A model generated the notes under the pieces. It had not been told where the DNA came from, did no database searches, and saw nothing but the letters and a program-made list of their open reading frames with translations. Of a DNA stretch of 60,345 nucleotides, positions 57,390-60,345 are shown piece after piece. The stretch is taken from positions 1-60,345 of the forward strand of contig DRKS01000081.1 in the NCBI GenBank assembly GCA_011051655.1. The letters run 5' to 3'. How positions within the stretch are numbered: the stretch's first letter is position 1; each line of letters begins with the position of its first letter. Source of the DNA: Sedimenticola sp. GTDB lineage: Bacteria > Pseudomonadota > Gammaproteobacteria > Chromatiales > Chromatiaceae. A program made the translations under genes and the position numbers.

Positions 57390-60204
57390 TTTACCGGCAC
57401 CCGCTTTCCTTGTCGTCACCTTGCTGGCGGTTTTTCCGGCCATGGGGCGGGAGCCCGACCGGTGGGGCGAGACGGTGCAGCGGGTTTCTTCCTCGGTGGT
57501 GGCCATCCGGGTGGATGCGGCCCGTGCCTTCGATACCGCCAGAAACAGCAGCACGGAGGCCACCGGCTTCGTGGTGGATGCCGAACGGGGCCTGATCCTG
57601 ACCAACCGGCATGTAGTGCAGCCGGGCCCCGTGGTTGCCGAGGCCTTCTTCGAGAATCGCGAGGATGTGGAGCTTGTCCCCGTCTACCGCGACCCGATCC
57701 ACGATTTTGGTTTCTTCCGTTATGATCCGAAGGCCCTGAAGTATATCCGGCCCCGGTCCCTGCAATTGAAGCCCGAGGCGGCCGGGGTCGGGCGCGAGAT
57801 CCGGGTCATCGGCAACGATGCGGGAGAGCAGCGCTCGATCCTGGCGGGCACCCTGGCCCGGCTCGACCGGCCCGCCCCCCGCTATGGCTTTGGGCGCTAC
57901 AACGATTTCAACACCTTCTACATCCAGGCGGCCTCCGGCGTCAGCGGCGGCTCGTCCGGTTCGCCGGTGGTGGATATCGAAGGCAACGTGCTGGCCCTGA
58001 ATGCCGGCGGCAACCAGGCGGCGGCCTCCAGTTTCTTTTTGCCTCTGGACCGGGTGGTGCGGGCGCTGGAGCTGATCCGGCAAGGGCGGCCCGTCCCGCG
58101 CGGAGGGCTGTTGACCACCTTCCGCTATATGCCTTACTACCAGTTGCGGCGGCTTGGCCTGCGGCCGGAAACCGAGCGGCGGCTGCGGGCCAGGGACATG
58201 GGGATAGGCATGCTGGTCGTCGTGGCGGTGCTGCCGCAGGGCCCCGCTGATGGATTGCTGCAACCGGGGGATATCCTGGTGAAGGCGGATGGGCAATGGC
58301 TAAACCAGTTCGCCAGGCTGGACGCCCTGCTGGATGAGCGGGTGGGCGGCAGTGTCGAACTCATGATCGAGCGGGCCGGGAAGCCCATGGTGCTGCAGGT
58401 GCCGGTGGCCGATCTGCATAAGGTCACTCCGGATGAGTACCTGAGCTTTGGCGAGGCCGTGGTGAACGACCTGTCCTACCAGCAGGCCCGGCAGCTCAAT
58501 AAACCGCTGCGTGGCGTCTTCGTGGCGGAACCGGGCTATACCCTTGGTTCGGCCGGGGTGCCCCGCGGGTCTGTGATCCTAAGGCTGGATGGGCGGGAGA
58601 CCCCCGACCTGGATGCATTCGACAGGGTATTGGGCGGGCTTGCCGATGGCCAGGAGGCCGTGGTGCGCTTTTTCAGTTTTGGCGAACCGACCAGGGAGCA
58701 GGTGGCGGTGATGACCATGGACCGGCGCTGGTTTCCGGTTGAGCGCTGCCGGCGGGATGATGCGGCGGGCTACTGGTCCTGTGAATCGGCCCCACCTGGC
58801 CCCGCGGCGTCGCGGGCCGCCGGCGGCAGTGCCCGCTTCGAACCCCATAAGGATCCAAGGGCGCAGCGGCTGGCCCCTTCGCTGGCCTTCATCACTTTCG
58901 ATATCCCCTACCGGCTGGACGGGGTGGCGGGAAATCATTATGTCGGGACCGGCCTGGTGCTGGACGCCGCGCAAGGGCTGATCGTCACGGACCGCAATAC
59001 CGTGCCCGTGGCCATGGGGGATGTCCGGTTGACCTTTGCGGGTGCGCTGGAGATTCCGGGGAAGGTGATCTTCGTGCATCCGGTCCATAGCCTGGCGTTC
59101 ATCCAATACGATCCCGCCCTGCTGGGCGACACCCCGGTGAAAAGCGCCACCCTTCGTTCAGAGGCGCTGACGCCGAGCGATCCCGTCTGGCTGGTGGGGT
59201 TGAATGAGCATCAGCGGGTACAGGTCCATGACATGCGGGTGGCGACGATGGAGCCGCTGCAGATCCCGCTGTCGGAAATCCCCGCCTTCCGGGAGAGCAA
59301 CCTGGAGGCCATAAACCTCAATAACCCGCCGCCTCTCCTGGGCGGCGTGTTGTCGGACGAAGAGGGCCGGGTGCGGGCGCTGTGGGCCAGCTTTTCTTTT
59401 ACCCAGGGGGATAAATTCACCCAATTCTATTCGGGCATACCGGTCGATCTGATCGAAGACCTGCTGGCCCAGTGGGCCTGTTGCCGGGCCATGGAGGTTC
59501 GTTCCCTGGATGTCGAACTCTTTAGCCTGCCCCTTTCCCAGGCGCGCAAGCTGGGGCTTCCCTCCGGCTGGGCGGAGAAGATGCAGCAAAACGGGGATCA
59601 CCGGCAGGTCTTGGCCATTGGCCGCCGGGTGGCGGGCAGCCCGGCGGCGGCCCATGTTCAGGAAGGTGATCTGCTTCTGGCCATCGATGGGCAGCGGGTG
59701 CATGACTTTCGGCAGGTGGAGCGCCTGAGCAATAAACCTTCGGTGGAGCTGACGGTGGCAAGGGCGGGGCGGGAGCTGGTGTTTTCCGTGCCGACGGTAC
59801 TTTATACCGGCCGCGGCACCGATCGTATCGTCCAGTGGGCGGGGGCCTTGTTGCAGGCCCCCTACCGGGCGGTTGGCATTCAACGCGGCGTCGAGCCCGT
59901 GGGGGCCTATGTCTCATTCGTCTGGCGTGGGTCGCCGGCCAACCATTACGGGCTGCGGCCATTGCTGCGGATTGTCGCCCTGGACGACCAGCCGGTATCC
60001 GACCTTGACGCCTTTGTAAGGCTGGCCGCCGGACGGGATGGGCATGATTCGGTGCGGCTGAAAGTCATTAATCTTTTCGGCAGGGAAAGCATCATTACCT
60101 TGAAACCCGATGAGCATTACTGGCCGATGCGGGAGATCCGCTGGACGGAGGCCGGCTGGCGGCGGATTGAACACCATGGTGGGCGGGCGCCGGTCAATCC
60201 TTAA
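57265..60204 (+). CDS. Nma111/HtrA-like serine protease with PDZ domains, 5' end displaced by cassette
   Basis: The open frame now begins inside the cassette at ATG 57265, giving 979 residues. From residue 42 on it is the native protein. The first trypsin-like domain has His116 (TNRHVV), Asp147 (HDFGFF) and Ser231 in GGSSGSPVV. PDZ-like domains follow (about 290-385 and 400-500). A second protease-like domain (about 545-735) lacks catalytic residues (TDRNTV, PPPLLGGVLSD), and further PDZ segments end the protein. This double layout is that of Nma111-type proteases. Native export was by the signal peptide restored on cassette removal. With the 41-residue extension encoded by the cassette end and attC, export is uncertain. 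A TTG further in is another possible start. Confidence 0.75.
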   Translation: MMTSMMTFLSNHRECGGKKHNIKALHLTAIPLRFIAAGELGRLPAPAFLVVTLLAVFPAMGREPDRWGETVQRVSSSVVAIRVDAARAFDTARNSSTEATGFVVDAERGLILTNRHVVQPGPVVAEAFFENREDVELVPVYRDPIHDFGFFRYDPKALKYIRPRSLQLKPEAAGVGREIRVIGNDAGEQRSILAGTLARLDRPAPRYGFGRYNDFNTFYIQAASGVSGGSSGSPVVDIEGNVLALNAGGNQAAASSFFLPLDRVVRALELIRQGRPVPRGGLLTTFRYMPYYQLRRLGLRPETERRLRARDMGIGMLVVVAVLPQGPADGLLQPGDILVKADGQWLNQFARLDALLDERVGGSVELMIERAGKPMVLQVPVADLHKVTPDEYLSFGEAVVNDLSYQQARQLNKPLRGVFVAEPGYTLGSAGVPRGSVILRLDGRETPDLDAFDRVLGGLADGQEAVVRFFSFGEPTREQVAVMTMDRRWFPVERCRRDDAAGYWSCESAPPGPAASRAAGGSARFEPHKDPRAQRLAPSLAFITFDIPYRLDGVAGNHYVGTGLVLDAAQGLIVTDRNTVPVAMGDVRLTFAGALEIPGKVIFVHPVHSLAFIQYDPALLGDTPVKSATLRSEALTPSDPVWLVGLNEHQRVQVHDMRVATMEPLQIPLSEIPAFRESNLEAINLNNPPPLLGGVLSDEEGRVRALWASFSFTQGDKFTQFYSGIPVDLIEDLLAQWACCRAMEVRSLDVELFSLPLSQARKLGLPSGWAEKMQQNGDHRQVLAIGRRVAGSPAAAHVQEGDLLLAIDGQRVHDFRQVERLSNKPSVELTVARAGRELVFSVPTVLYTGRGTDRIVQWAGALLQAPYRAVGIQRGVEPVGAYVSFVWRGSPANHYGLRPLLRIVALDDQPVSDLDAFVRLAAGRDGHDSVRLKVINLFGRESIITLKPDEHYWPMREIRWTEAGWRRIEHHGGRAPVNP
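57321..57395 (+). other. attC-like recombination site
   Basis: R'' box ACATAAC (57321-57327) is followed by an imperfect hairpin in which CACCTG-A-CCGCTAT (57340-57353) pairs with ATAGCGG-CAGGTG (57367-57379), leaving A57346 extrahelical. An outer CAAG/CTTG pair (57330-57333 and 57382-57385) follows, then the crossover G57389/TT. The extrahelical base and asymmetric spacers are typical of attC. The hybrid R' (GTTTACC) comes from the target gene. Confidence 0.75.
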
Positions 60205-60229
60205 CCCGCATTTCTCACCAGGATTTGGA

Positions 60230-60338
60230 TTTTTGGGGCAAGCTGGCGAAGCAGGTTGGACGATCGGCCGCCGAAGCATAGCCGTAGCTATGGTTCAAGG
60301 CTGATCGTTCAAGATGCGAAGCCAGATTGTTCCAAAAA
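60230..60338. repeat. Nested palindromic element after the protease gene
   Basis: Successive inverted pairs are TTTTTGG (60230-60236)/CCAAAAA (60332-60338), CGATC (60261-60265)/GATCG (60303-60307) and CATAGC (60277-60282)/GCTATG (60287-60292), with further imperfect pairing between. The whole 109 bp would form a cruciform and may act as a terminator for the protease gene. It looks like a dispersed repeat and has no coding content. Confidence 0.65.
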
Positions 60339-60345
60339 CCAAATA

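Noticed and set aside
56156-57400. Integron integrase or attI nearby
   Set aside because: No tyrosine-recombinase motifs occur in any frame of the region; only the cassette and its attC-like end are present.
57265-60204. Calling the protease a pseudogene
   Set aside because: The frame remains open across the attC and the active site is intact; loss of function is possible but not shown.

Overview
The window reads as chromosome of a high-GC gammaproteobacterium outside the Enterobacterales. The evidence is gene order and gene form: divergent gcvR/dapA-bamC, carA-carB-greA-rlmE-ftsH-folP-glmM-tpiA-secG-tRNA-Leu(GAG), a complete 14-gene nuoA-N operon with nuoC and nuoD unfused, then initiator tRNA-rimP-nusA-infB-rbfA-truB-rpsO-pnp. 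A PEP-CTERM surface protein, a PrsT-type TPR protein and a sigma-54 promoter imply that the genome also encodes an exosortase system. The genus cannot be fixed from the sequence alone.

Layout. 1-290: large palindromic repeat and leader. 291-6776: AI-2E-type permease, PIN-PhoH ATPase and GcvR on the minus strand, then dapA, bamC, a WalJ-like MBL nuclease and a small membrane protein. 6939-11123: PrsT, the PEP-CTERM protein and three copies of a 19-bp operator-like box. 11124-21267: purL, folD, an OB-fold periplasmic protein, srkA, a YdcH-like protein, a large orphan protein, yhbY and a DUF438/hemerythrin/PAS protein. 21481-32686: the carA to secG/tRNA-Leu block. 32687-47375: terminator, promoter and nuo operon. 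47435-56155: initiator tRNA and the translation/RNA-decay operon, closed by a strong terminator at 56177. 56156-60345: a serine protease gene interrupted by an AT-richer gene, then a second palindromic repeat.

Most interesting result. The AT-richer nuclease-like gene at 56319-57296 appears to be an integron gene cassette (about 56280-57389). Its 3' end is an attC-like site with an extrahelical base. Its 5' boundary GTTATAT pairs, with one wobble, with the R'' box ACATAAC. It is inserted at a G/TT site inside codon 3 of an Nma111/HtrA-like periplasmic protease gene. Removing the cassette in silico joins ATGAGGCG to TTTACCGG in frame and restores a start codon and a signal peptide. No integrase or cassette array is present, so this looks like secondary-site insertion of a lone cassette with a defence-like cargo.

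Other signals: a canonical GG-N10-GC sigma-54 promoter before the PEP-CTERM gene, with 19-bp boxes nearby, two of them orphaned before purL; and heptanucleotide repeat arrays filling the carA/carB, ftsH/folP and truB/rpsO gaps, the last one switching orientation in the middle.
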